The notes beneath the pieces are model-generated. The model saw only the letters and a program-made list of their open reading frames with translations, was not told the origin of the DNA and did no database searches. DNA of 64,000 nt from Chitinophaga pinensis (GTDB taxonomy: Bacteria; Bacteroidota; Bacteroidia; Chitinophagales; Chitinophagaceae). The stretch spans positions 372,001-436,000 of the forward strand of contig LR632930.1 of NCBI GenBank assembly GCA_902167325.1, in the 5' to 3' direction. Positions 36,343 through 43,717 of the stretch are shown here, piece after piece (positions within the stretch are counted from its first letter, which is position 1; the number at the start of each line of letters is the position of its first letter). The position numbers and the translations under genes are program-made.

Positions 36343-36407
36343 ACTGCAATTTAACCGCTTCCGTCCAGAAACAGCACAATCGTACCCATTCACATTTCGT
36401 TAACCGG

Positions 36408-37337
36408 CTAACGGCCGCCCAGCGAGAAACGGCGGGAGATATTGAAGCCCCAGCGGAACTGTCCGTTACGCCAGGTAGACGTGGTTTCCGGGATAAACTG
36501 GTTCTCCAGCACCGCCGTGGCATTCGTAAAATTCAGGTGGAATACGTGCCCGCCGGTTTCGATTTCCACACCTACCCCCAGCGAATTATAAAAATCCGTA
36601 CCACGGGCCGCGTAGTAATCTTTCGACTCTTCGTCGCGGAAAGCATAGAAATAATCGGCCACCAACGCCACGCGGTTGCTGAAGCGCAGCCTGCCGCCCA
36701 CGCCCAGCGCAAACATATTATTCATATCCTTATACCCCACGCGGTTGCGGTGTACGAACGACGGGGTAAGCGCCAGGCTCACGGCATTACCGAACTTACG
36801 CGCAATAACCGCCTGCGCCACATAGCCCGCACGGTCACTGAACTTATCGAAGTAATACACATCTTCCTTATCCGGACTGCTTTTCATGGAAGAGACCACT
36901 GCATTGGCGAAGAGCGTAACCCCTACCGGAATACGGTTGTCGTGCGTTTGCTGCAGGAGCTTATATTTCCCCAGCACTTCCCACATCTGTGAAAAGTTGC
37001 CGCTGCCTTTGGCACGGCTCACGCCGGCAGTAAGCTTGTCGGTAATACCGTATTCGAAAGCAATGCGTATGTCGGTAGAATTATCCAGCCCAAAGAAGGT
37101 GGACGAGCCGCCGCCCGAGCCGCCAATATCCCCGAAACGGTGCGCCACCCTGAAATCGAGGTCGCGTTTGGCCAGCGTTTCGTTGGACTGGCCATTGATA
37201 ATGCGGGTACTTTTAAAAGTAGCGGTTACAGGATCGCGGCGAACGGAATCCTTACCGAAGATGGCCCCCAGATCTTCCTGCGCCATGGCCATGGAGGCCG
37301 GTAACAACAGAACGGTGAGCAAGCGGAGATGCAACAT
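36408..37337 (-). CDS. DUF5777 family beta-barrel protein
   Basis: This 309-residue protein has a signal peptide ending in SMAMAQ and a beta-barrel of about 12 strands ending in a short basic tail. Segments such as RIINGQSNETLAKRDLDF and RVAHRFGDIGG match the DUF5777 outer-membrane family. It is the third gene of an operon with a cytochrome-like lipoprotein and a YceI protein, a trio seen in other Bacteroidota. The function is not established; the company suggests handling of a lipophilic or redox-active molecule. Confidence 0.85.
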   Translation of the reverse strand: MLHLRLLTVLLLPASMAMAQEDLGAIFGKDSVRRDPVTATFKSTRIINGQSNETLAKRDLDFRVAHRFGDIGGSGGGSSTFFGLDNSTDIRIAFEYGITDKLTAGVSRAKGSGNFSQMWEVLGKYKLLQQTHDNRIPVGVTLFANAVVSSMKSSPDKEDVYYFDKFSDRAGYVAQAVIARKFGNAVSLALTPSFVHRNRVGYKDMNNMFALGVGGRLRFSNRVALVADYFYAFRDEESKDYYAARGTDFYNSLGVGVEIETGGHVFHLNFTNATAVLENQFIPETTSTWRNGQFRWGFNISRRFSLGGR

Positions 37338-37364
37338 ATTTGCTGGTTTGATCGTATTGGATGA

Positions 37365-37916
37365 TTATTTTTTTACAGCCGGGAGGTACTCGGCAGTCAT
37401 GGTAACTTCTACCACTTCCGCGATATTCCTTACCACCAGACTCGGAATCTTTATTTTATGGTCGGCCACCCGCACATTGAACTTTGCTTCCACGGTGGTT
37501 TTACCCCCCGATATGGTAATAGTACCGGGCACCCGGTAGGTTTTAGACACCCCGTGTATCTGCAGCACCCCTTCCGTTTCTACCGCGTAGGTACCGTCTT
37601 TCGTGAGGTCGGAATCGCCCAGTATGTTCCCTTTAAATTCTGCGTAGGGGTATTTATCGCTTTCGAGATAATTTTCGTTGAAGTGCTCCTGCATCAGCTT
37701 TTTCTTAAACCGGAAGGATGTGATGGGCACTTTAAAGTAAATGGCGCGGGAGGCGGTATTGATGGCCGAAACGCCCTGGGAAGTTTTAGCCTCTATATCT
37801 TCCAGCGGAGCACTGGAAAAGAAGCGAAGGCTCACCGAGCGGCACGAGAGTACGTCCTGCCCCGCAACCGAAGCAGAGAGACCGATAAGTGCGATGAAGA
37901 TGAATATGCGTTTCAT
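37365..37916 (-). CDS. YceI family periplasmic protein
   Basis: This 183-residue protein has a signal peptide (ending near SVAGQ) and a YceI lipocalin-like beta-barrel that in homologues binds isoprenoid chains such as polyprenyl phosphates. The family pattern includes FKVPITSFRFKKKLMQEHFN, NYLESDKYPYAEFKG and GVLQIHGVSKTYRVPGTI. The reading frame is open 38 codons further upstream, but the ATG at 37916 starts the signal peptide. It lies between the cytochrome-like gene (19 bases) and the DUF5777 gene (27 bases). Confidence 0.92.
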   Translation of the reverse strand: MKRIFIFIALIGLSASVAGQDVLSCRSVSLRFFSSAPLEDIEAKTSQGVSAINTASRAIYFKVPITSFRFKKKLMQEHFNENYLESDKYPYAEFKGNILGDSDLTKDGTYAVETEGVLQIHGVSKTYRVPGTITISGGKTTVEAKFNVRVADHKIKIPSLVVRNIAEVVEVTMTAEYLPAVKK

Positions 37917-37935
37917 GCAACAGGATTTGGGTGAA

Positions 37936-38340
37936 TCAATCCGGCATTCCTTTGCTAACCCAGCAGGCGATAGAGTCGCGAACTGAACGGGGAAGCGTAG
38001 GGTAACCCTGGCTCTGGGGCATATCGGCATTGGAAGCCGTTACCCTGAAGGCCCAGGAAGCGCCATTGGCGGTAATGTAACTTTTGAGCTTAACCGGTGT
38101 GGAGAAATCTGCTAGCAGCGGGGAGCCGGTGCCAGGGTGACAGCTGCGGTTCGTACAATGCTGCTGCACGAGTTCGTAAATCCGGGCGGTTTTAACCTCC
38201 ACAGTTGCACAATCGGTATTGTACGTTGGCTCCGGTGCCTGTTCAGAAGTACAGGCTGCCAGGAGGCTGGCCGCCAGGAGAACCGGGAAGTACCACCGTT
38301 GCGGCCTGAGTATGGGTGTAAGGGTCTGCATAGTTTTCAT
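37936..38340 (-). CDS. cytochrome-like lipoprotein with CX4CH motif
   Basis: This 134-residue lipoprotein (lipobox LAAC) has HCTNRSCHPGTG, a CX4CH motif in place of the standard CX2CH heme site, a later methionine in NADMPQSQG and the ending DSIACWVSKGMPD. The arrangement resembles a small c-type cytochrome domain found in many Bacteroidota lipoproteins, but heme attachment is unproven with this spacing. It is the first gene of the operon with YceI and DUF5777. The ATG at 38340 fits the signal peptide; the longer frame upstream overlaps the murF control region. Confidence 0.78.
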   Translation of the reverse strand: MKTMQTLTPILRPQRWYFPVLLAASLLAACTSEQAPEPTYNTDCATVEVKTARIYELVQQHCTNRSCHPGTGSPLLADFSTPVKLKSYITANGASWAFRVTASNADMPQSQGYPTLPRSVRDSIACWVSKGMPD

Positions 38341-38410
38341 TACGGTAATAGGCTTACATAGGTTGCCTGCGAAAGATAATAAAGAAAACGAGGGCCGCCA
38401 TTCCTTATTT

Positions 38411-38443
38411 TTGCGATCGTACATTTGTACAATTGTATTTTTG
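38411..38443 (+). promoter_or_regulatory. candidate murF promoter
   Basis: TTG at 38411-38413, a 22-base spacer and an exact TATTTTTG at 38436-38443 fit the Bacteroidota consensus. Transcription would start about 27 bases before the murF GTG. The -7 element falls inside a 16-base tandem repeat. Confidence 0.45.
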
Positions 38444-38471
38444 TACCAATGTATTTTTATACAAAATAACC
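38424..38471. repeat. 16-base tandem repeat before murF
   Basis: TTTGTACAATTGTATT is followed directly by TTTGTACCAATGTATT and a third, degenerate unit beginning TTTATACAA. Palindromes (GTACATTTGTAC, TTGTACAA) overlap the array. It covers the -7 element and the leader of murF. Confidence 0.7.
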
Positions 38472-38476
38472 GCACC

Positions 38477-39748
38477 GTGAATATCGAACAACTATATAGC
38501 ATTTACCGCCAACACCCTTCTGTACAGACCGACACCCGGCTGCTGCAGCCCGGCGATATCTTCTTTGCCCTGCGCGGGCCTAACTTCAATGGCAACCAGT
38601 ATGCCTCTGCCGCACTGGCAGCGGGCGCCAGCTATGCCGTGATCGATGACCCTACATTCAACACCCAGCCAGACAAAATGGTTCTGGTGGAAGATGCGCT
38701 TACCACTTTGCAGGACCTGGCACGCCATCACCGGCGGCAATTCCAAATCCCTTTTATCGCCATTACGGGCACTAACGGAAAAACCACCACGAAGGAAATG
38801 CTGCGTACCGCACTGGGTGCCGCATACCGCACATATGCCACGGCAGGTAACCTCAACAATCATATTGGCGTACCCCTCACCATCCTCCGCATTCCCCTGG
38901 ATGCAGAAATGGCTGTAATAGAAATGGGCGCTAACCACCGGCATGAAATTGCAGGATACTGTAAAGTGGCGGAACCCACCCACGGGCTTATCACCAACAT
39001 CGGAAAGGCCCACCTCGAAGGGTTTGGCAGCGAAGAAGGCGTACGGCTGGCCAAAGGCGAACTGTATGATTACCTGCGGGAGAATGGTGGAACCGTATTC
39101 GTTTGCAAAGATTATCCGTACCTCGTGGAGATGAGTAAAGGCATTGGTACCATTATCACCTACGGCCATGAACCGGCAGATTATGCCGGCGCTCCATTCC
39201 CCGGCACCGCCCTCCTCGAACTGGAAGCCGTGGAAGCCGGGCATGTACGCACACACCTCGTGGGCGCTTATAACTTCCCCAATGTGATGGCCGCCATTGC
39301 CGCCGGCCTGCATTTTAAAGTACCGGCAGACAAGCTGCGCACCGCACTGGAAGCATATGTACCTTCCAACAACCGCTCACAGGTAATGCAAAAAGGCACC
39401 AACACTTATGTGATGGATGCCTATAACGCCAACCCCTCCAGCATGAAAGCCGCCGTGGAAAACTTTGCGGGACTCGATGCTAAGCAGAAAGTACTCATGC
39501 TGGGAGCCATGAAGGAACTGGGCGACGACAGCGCCAAAGAACATCAGGCGCTGGCCGACCTCCTGCAATCAAGCCACTGGAAAGCCGTAGTACTTGTAGG
39601 TAAAGAATTCTCCCAAACCCAACATCCGTACATATGGTTCGAAACTGCAGACGAAGCCCGCCAATGGCTGGAGCTGCAAAAGTTTGAAGACGCGCACATA
39701 CTCGTGAAAGGCTCCCGCAGTGTGGGGATGGAGAAAGTGGCGGGCTAA
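38477..39748 (+). CDS. murF: UDP-MurNAc-tripeptide-D-alanyl-D-alanine ligase (MurF)
   Basis: MurF adds D-Ala-D-Ala to the UDP-muramyl tripeptide, the last cytoplasmic step of the peptidoglycan precursor. This 423-residue protein has the Mur ligase P-loop TGTNGKTTTKEML, the AVIEMGANHRHEI segment and DAYNANPSSM, all typical of MurF. No ATG starts the family N-terminus; the GTG at 38477 gives VNIEQLYSIYRQHP, which fits best. A second MurF domain, fused to alanine racemase, lies at 46501. This stand-alone enzyme is the likelier true ligase. Confidence 0.95.
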   Translation: MNIEQLYSIYRQHPSVQTDTRLLQPGDIFFALRGPNFNGNQYASAALAAGASYAVIDDPTFNTQPDKMVLVEDALTTLQDLARHHRRQFQIPFIAITGTNGKTTTKEMLRTALGAAYRTYATAGNLNNHIGVPLTILRIPLDAEMAVIEMGANHRHEIAGYCKVAEPTHGLITNIGKAHLEGFGSEEGVRLAKGELYDYLRENGGTVFVCKDYPYLVEMSKGIGTIITYGHEPADYAGAPFPGTALLELEAVEAGHVRTHLVGAYNFPNVMAAIAAGLHFKVPADKLRTALEAYVPSNNRSQVMQKGTNTYVMDAYNANPSSMKAAVENFAGLDAKQKVLMLGAMKELGDDSAKEHQALADLLQSSHWKAVVLVGKEFSQTQHPYIWFETADEARQWLELQKFEDAHILVKGSRSVGMEKVAG

Positions 39749-40173
39749 AACTGCTTTGAGAATATAGCTGGCATGGATTGGGGATCTATCGCATCCATGT
39801 CCAGCAGTTTCAGGGATTTTACCATGTGGAGCGTGGAATTCTTATACTTGAGGAAATGCGGGGTTTTCAGATGTTGCTCATACGCCTCCCTGCCGGCATA
39901 GATTTCCAGAATTCGGATACGGGTAGAATCATCTTTCTGAATCATGGGGAAGATGGCGATAACACCCGGTTCCAGTTTTACGGAAGCCGCTGCCTCTTCC
40001 TGCAGGATAGCCCTGTATTCCTGCATAAAACCGGCCCTGACTTCAATTTCCGCGATACGCACCATCATCCCCGGCTGCTGAGCCGAAACAGGCTTCCCTA
40101 TGAGCACTAACAGGCAAAAGAGGATGTAAAACGGAATGGTCTGGCCATTTGCTCCGGTATGTTGCTGGATCAT
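39745..40173 (-). CDS. secreted ABM-domain protein (antibiotic biosynthesis monooxygenase fold)
   Basis: This 142-residue protein has a signal peptide (about 1-32, ending SAQQ) and one ABM domain: a conserved beta start RIAEIEVRAGFMQEYRAIL, a central SVKLEPGVIAIFPM and the late HLKTPHFLKYKNST. Related proteins are quinol monooxygenases or heme-degrading enzymes, but many have no known reaction. The exported location is unusual for the quinol monooxygenases. It is convergent with murF and overlaps it by 4 bases. Confidence 0.85.
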   Translation of the reverse strand: MIQQHTGANGQTIPFYILFCLLVLIGKPVSAQQPGMMVRIAEIEVRAGFMQEYRAILQEEAAASVKLEPGVIAIFPMIQKDDSTRIRILEIYAGREAYEQHLKTPHFLKYKNSTLHMVKSLKLLDMDAIDPQSMPAIFSKQF

Positions 40174-40293
40174 GGTAGAATAGTTGAATGATGAGTACGG
40201 ATGCCTCCCGGTATATCAAACTAAAAGTTACTGCTTAGATACTGATAATATACCCTAATGTATATAAAAGCCCCCTTTTCCCAATACTGCATT

Positions 40294-40626
40294 GGGTTTA
40301 GCCGGGTTTTATATACAGTATATATATACATTAACCCTACTTTAAGTAACCAGATACCATTTATTGATCTTATGCGGACAAAGCATTGTGCATAGGGAAG
40401 TGTACGACGCAATGGCGGCAGAACCTGTTAACAGGTTCCGGATGCATGATTATTATATTCGGGTTTAGCAGGATATTTTATACAGCAACCTTACTTCAAA
40501 TTACCCAAAGCCATTTATAGGCCTTACGTGGACAAAGCAATGTACGGGGGAGATAAAAAGAGGCAGTGTGCGACGCAACGGGGGGTAAACCTGTATACCG
40601 GTGCCGGATGCATCTTTATTACATTC
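40294..40626. repeat. diverged tandem duplication of about 167 bases
   Basis: Copy 1 (40294-40460) and copy 2 (40461-40626) both begin GGGTTTAGC and end TATTAnATTC. Shared blocks in the same order include TTTATACAG/TTATATACAG, CCATTTAT, GGACAAAGCA, CGACGCAA and CCGGATGCAT. Copy 1 carries an extra TATATATA stretch and a perfect palindrome AACCTGTTAACAGGTT; copy 2 carries an extra purine-rich stretch. Neither codes for protein. Confidence 0.85.
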
Positions 40627-40644
40627 GAAATACATGGATTGGGC

Positions 40645-40684
40645 TAAAAAAAATAAACCTGCGAGTTAAAAAACCCACAGGTTT
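40645..40684 (-). terminator. intrinsic terminator of the candidate RNA
   Basis: On the minus strand AAACCTG and its complement CAGGTTT form a stem, followed directly by ATTTTTTTT. It lies about 150 bases past the epimerase stop codon. Confidence 0.7.
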
Positions 40685-40816
40685 TCATAACCTATGCCAA
40701 CTTTAGAGTATTGTGTGAAAGCCGTGTGGCTTGCATTTGCTCTAACTTATACCAATATCAACGCGCGATTAAATAAAAGGTTTAAATACCGACGATCTTT
40801 TTCGCGCTTTTTTCAT
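40645..40816 (-). ncRNA. candidate structured RNA downstream of the epimerase
   Basis: Read on the minus strand, this 170-base stretch holds three successive inverted repeats: a GCGCGA/TCGCGC pair around an A/T-rich loop (40763-40810), a nested TTAGAG/CTCTAA with an inner AAGCC/GGCTT stem (about 40703-40746), and the terminator. It could be a small RNA or a long structured 3' end of the epimerase message. The only reading frame in it is 15 codons long and lysine/arginine-rich. I cannot match it to a known RNA family. Confidence 0.35.
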
Positions 40817-40836
40817 AACAGACTGATTTCCTTCTA

Positions 40837-41238
40837 TCACGGCCGTTCCTGCGTAAGCTCTACCAGTACGCCATTCGTGCTTTTGGGATGCAGGAAGCAC
40901 ACGAGTTTGTTATCGGCACCGGGTTTTGGCTCGGCCGATAACAGTTCGAAACCCTCCTTTTCCAGCCGGGCCATTTCAGCACGGATATCTTTGACCTCAA
41001 ACGCCAGATGATGTACTCCTTCGCCTTTCTTTTCAAGGAACTTTGCAATGGGGCTGGCGGCGGAAAGCGCTTCCAGCAGCTCGATCTTCGTATCTCCCTG
41101 GCGGAAAAATGCCGTGGCCACCCCTTCCGTTGCCACTTCTTCGGTTTTATAGCATTCCGCATCCAGCAGTTTTTCGAATAGCGGAACAGATACTGCAAGC
41201 GACTTTACGGCGATGCCGATGTGCTCAACTTTTAACAT
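40837..41238 (-). CDS. mce: methylmalonyl-CoA epimerase
   Basis: This 133-residue protein is a VOC/glyoxalase-fold epimerase that interconverts the R and S forms of methylmalonyl-CoA in propionate and succinate metabolism. It has the conserved metal-site segments: His6 in KVEHIGIAVKS, Gln in FRQGDTKIELLE, His in GVHHLAFEV and Glu in GVLVELTQE. The length is normal. A B12-binding mutase subunit at 57741 would act on the same compound. It is divergent from iscS. Confidence 0.93.
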   Translation of the reverse strand: MLKVEHIGIAVKSLAVSVPLFEKLLDAECYKTEEVATEGVATAFFRQGDTKIELLEALSAASPIAKFLEKKGEGVHHLAFEVKDIRAEMARLEKEGFELLSAEPKPGADNKLVCFLHPKSTNGVLVELTQERP

Positions 41239-41336
41239 ATAGGTGTATGATTTAATGCCCCAAAAGTTTGACCCGGCGGTTACCCGGGCGGCAGGGCGGT
41301 TCCGGGTAAAAGTAGAACTTATATCGTAATTTTGTG

Positions 41337-42503
41337 ATGATGCAGCACATGCCCGTTTACCTCGACAACAACGCCACCACTCCCTGCGATCCGCGGGTAG
41401 TGGAAGCCATGTTGCCCTGCTTTACCACCCATTTCGGAAACGCCGCTTCCCGCAACCATGCTTGGGGATGGGCGGCCGAAGAAGCGGTACAGCAGGCCCG
41501 GGAAGAAGTGGCTGTCCTCATTGGGGCCGACCCTCAGGAGATCGTATTTACCTCCGGCGCCACCGAGGCCCTGAACCTGGCACTCAAAGGCGCATACGAA
41601 GCTTATGCCGTGAAAGGGAAACACCTCATCACCGTGCAAACGGAGCATAAAGCCGTGCTGGACACCTGCCACCATCTCGAAAAGCTGGGTGCCATCATTA
41701 CCTACCTCCCGGTAGACGGACAGGGCCTTGTAAGCCCTGACGATCTGAAAAGGGCCATCCGGCCGGATACCATTCTGGCAGCGGTTATGTACGCTAATAA
41801 TGAAACAGGGGTTATACAGCCCATTCCCGAAATTTGCGGTATTGCGGCAGAACATGATATTTTGCTGCTGACAGATGCCACGCAGGCAGTGGGGAAGATC
41901 CCCCTGAACGTATCTAAAGAAGGCATCGGCATGCTGGCCATGAGTGCACATAAGCTGTACGGACCCAAAGGCGCGGGAGCCTTGTATGTACGCCGCAGAT
42001 CGCCCAGGGTGCGGCTCACTGCCCAGATGGATGGCGGAGGTCATGAACGCGGTATGCGCTCCGGCACCCTGAACGTTCCCGGCATTGCAGGACTGGGTAA
42101 AGCCTGTGCCCTGGCAGCCGACGAAATGGCAGGGGAAGCCCTGCGGCTGGCGGCCCTCCGCGATAAACTGGAAACCGCACTGGTGGCTCAAACAGGAGCC
42201 ATTGTGAATGGCGGGGGCGCTACAAGACTGCCACATGTCACCAATTTACGCTTCCAGGAAGTAAAAGGCACTGACCTGCTGAGGGGCGTAAGCCGCGAAA
42301 TAGCCGTATCTTCGGGCTCAGCCTGCACTTCCGCCAATCCGGAGCCGAGCCATGTGCTCCTCGCCATGGGAGTGCCGGAAGAACTGGCACATTCTTCGCT
42401 CAGATTTGGATTAGGACGGTTTACCACCGAAAGTGATATAGACCGTGCCATTGAGACAGTAAACCATATCGTGCGATCGCTGCACGCCATATATAACCTT
42501 TAA
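41337..42503 (+). CDS. cysteine desulfurase (IscS/NifS type)
   Basis: This 388-residue PLP enzyme removes sulfur from cysteine for iron-sulfur clusters. The N-terminal VYLDNNATTP, His104 in QTEHKAV, the PLP lysine Lys206 in SAHKLYGPKG and the persulfide Cys330 in SSGSACTS are all in place. Several start codons are possible (GTG 41334, ATG 41337, 41340, 41349); the last would give the usual MPVYLDNN start. An exact TAATTTTG lies at 41327-41334, which would favour the last ATG if it is the promoter. It is followed by an IscA-type gene after 13 bases. Confidence 0.95.
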   Translation: MMQHMPVYLDNNATTPCDPRVVEAMLPCFTTHFGNAASRNHAWGWAAEEAVQQAREEVAVLIGADPQEIVFTSGATEALNLALKGAYEAYAVKGKHLITVQTEHKAVLDTCHHLEKLGAIITYLPVDGQGLVSPDDLKRAIRPDTILAAVMYANNETGVIQPIPEICGIAAEHDILLLTDATQAVGKIPLNVSKEGIGMLAMSAHKLYGPKGAGALYVRRRSPRVRLTAQMDGGGHERGMRSGTLNVPGIAGLGKACALAADEMAGEALRLAALRDKLETALVAQTGAIVNGGGATRLPHVTNLRFQEVKGTDLLRGVSREIAVSSGSACTSANPEPSHVLLAMGVPEELAHSSLRFGLGRFTTESDIDRAIETVNHIVRSLHAIYNL

Positions 42504-42516
42504 AAAAACGGATAAG

Positions 42517-42843
42517 ATGATATATATCAGTGACAAAGCCAAGCAAAAAGTAGACGCTCTCCGGGCCGAAGGCACGCTGGCCGCGGATTACTTCCTGCGC
42601 GTGTCCGTTGTGGGCGGAGGATGCTCCGGACTCAGCTATAAACTCGATTTTGATAACGAAACCAAACCTAAAGACCAGGTGTTCGAAGATAAAGGCATTA
42701 AAGTGGTAACAGACCTGAAAAGCTTCCTGTACCTCTGCAATACCACCCTCGAATTCTCCGAAGGCATCAACGGGAAAGGTTTCTACTTCAATAATCCCAA
42801 CGCAGCCCGCACCTGTGCCTGTGGCGACAGCTTTGCTGTATAG
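42517..42843 (+). CDS. IscA/HesB-type iron-sulfur assembly protein
   Basis: This 108-residue protein is an A-type carrier for iron-sulfur clusters. The three conserved cysteines are Cys36 in GGGCSG and Cys100 and Cys102 in TCACGDSF. It starts 13 bases after the cysteine desulfurase gene and shares its terminator, so the pair forms a small iron-sulfur operon without iscU. It could be IscA or ErpA; sequence alone does not separate them. Confidence 0.94.
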   Translation: MIYISDKAKQKVDALRAEGTLAADYFLRVSVVGGGCSGLSYKLDFDNETKPKDQVFEDKGIKVVTDLKSFLYLCNTTLEFSEGINGKGFYFNNPNAARTCACGDSFAV

Positions 42844-42873
42844 CCCCCGGCACATCAACGATAGCGACTTTAC

Positions 42874-42908
42874 AGCCGTCTGGTTACCTAACCGGACGGC
42901 TTTTTTAT
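42874..42908 (+). terminator. terminator of the iron-sulfur operon
   Basis: AGCCGTCTGGTT pairs with AACCGGACGGCT (one G-U) around a 4-base loop and is followed by a run of T. Confidence 0.85.
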
Positions 42909-42941
42909 TGAACCGCTTACGGATGAGTAAAAATTCAAATA

Positions 42942-42969
42942 TTGTGGAAACGTAATTGAATTATATTTG
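42942..42969 (+). promoter_or_regulatory. gldFG promoter
   Basis: TTG (42942-42944), a 17-base spacer and an exact TATATTTG (42962-42969) fit the Bacteroidota consensus. The start site would be only a few bases before the gldF ATG, so the message is nearly leaderless. Confidence 0.5.
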
Positions 42970-42977
42970 CTTCCGTC

Positions 42978-43715
42978 ATGTACGCGATATTCAAAAAAGA
43001 CATCCACCAATTCTTCAGCAGTATAACTGGTTATGTAGCCATCATCCTGTTCCTGCTTGCCAACGGGCTATTCCTGTTCATTTTCCGGGATACCAGCCTG
43101 CTCGAAGGCGGGTATGCCGACCTGGACGGGCTGTTTGAGCTGGCACCTATGATCTTCCTCCTCCTGATCCCGGCCATAACCATGCGCAGTCTTGCAGACG
43201 AATACCGCAGCGGCACCATGGAACTCCTCAGTACCAAACCGGTTACCGCATGGCAGATCGTGTGGGGGAAATACTGGGCCTGCCTCCTCATAGTGCTCAT
43301 TGCGCTGATACCTACTGCCGTGTATTACCTCGCCATTGCACAACTGGCAGCAGCCGGCAACGGGCCCGATACCGGAAGCATCCTCGGCTCATACCTCGGG
43401 CTTTTCCTGCTGGGGAGCGTGTTCACCGCCATCGGAGTATGGGCTTCCTCTTTAACAGGCAATGCAGTAGTGGCATTCCTTGTAGCCATCTTCACCTGCT
43501 TCATCCTCTACAACGGGTTTGACGCACTCAGTAAACTGCCCGTATTCGAAGGCGGTGCAGATTACTACCTCGCCATGGCCGGCATACGGTACCACTATAC
43601 TTCCATCAGTCGTGGTGTGGTAGATACGCGGGATATCGTGTATTTCGCCAGTGTGGCAGGACTGATGTTATATCTTACCAAAATATCGCTGGAAAGGAAA
43701 ATCTGGCAGGGTTGA
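42978..43715 (+). CDS. gldF: gliding motility ABC transporter permease GldF
   Basis: This 245-residue inner-membrane protein has six predicted helices and the features of the ABC-2 type permease GldF: MYAIFKKDIHQFFSSITGY at the start (first part), MRSLADEYRSGTMELLSTKPV and YTSISRGVVDTRDIVYF. With GldG and the ATPase GldA it forms a transporter linked to gliding and envelope function; its substrate is unknown. GldA is not in the window. gldG starts 2 bases after its stop codon. Confidence 0.93.
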   Translation: MYAIFKKDIHQFFSSITGYVAIILFLLANGLFLFIFRDTSLLEGGYADLDGLFELAPMIFLLLIPAITMRSLADEYRSGTMELLSTKPVTAWQIVWGKYWACLLIVLIALIPTAVYYLAIAQLAAAGNGPDTGSILGSYLGLFLLGSVFTAIGVWASSLTGNAVVAFLVAIFTCFILYNGFDALSKLPVFEGGADYYLAMAGIRYHYTSISRGVVDTRDIVYFASVAGLMLYLTKISLERKIWQG

Positions 43716-43717
43716 TT

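Larger units (their letters stand above)
40174..40836. other. 663-base non-coding region
   Basis: This long gap between two minus-strand genes holds an inverted repeat CCCAAT/ATTGGG (40280-40296), a 167-base tandem duplication (40294-40626), and then a stretch with three nested stem-loops ending in a terminator. I see no gene longer than 16 codons that looks real. Confidence 0.75.

Noticed and set aside
40294..40626. Insertion sequence or MITE
   Set aside because: No transposase, no terminal inverted repeats at the copy ends and no target-site duplication; the two copies are simply in tandem.
40769..40816. 15-residue basic reading frame (MKKARKRSSVFKPFI)
   Set aside because: Too short to support as a gene; it lies within the candidate structured RNA, whose stem explains the sequence equally well.
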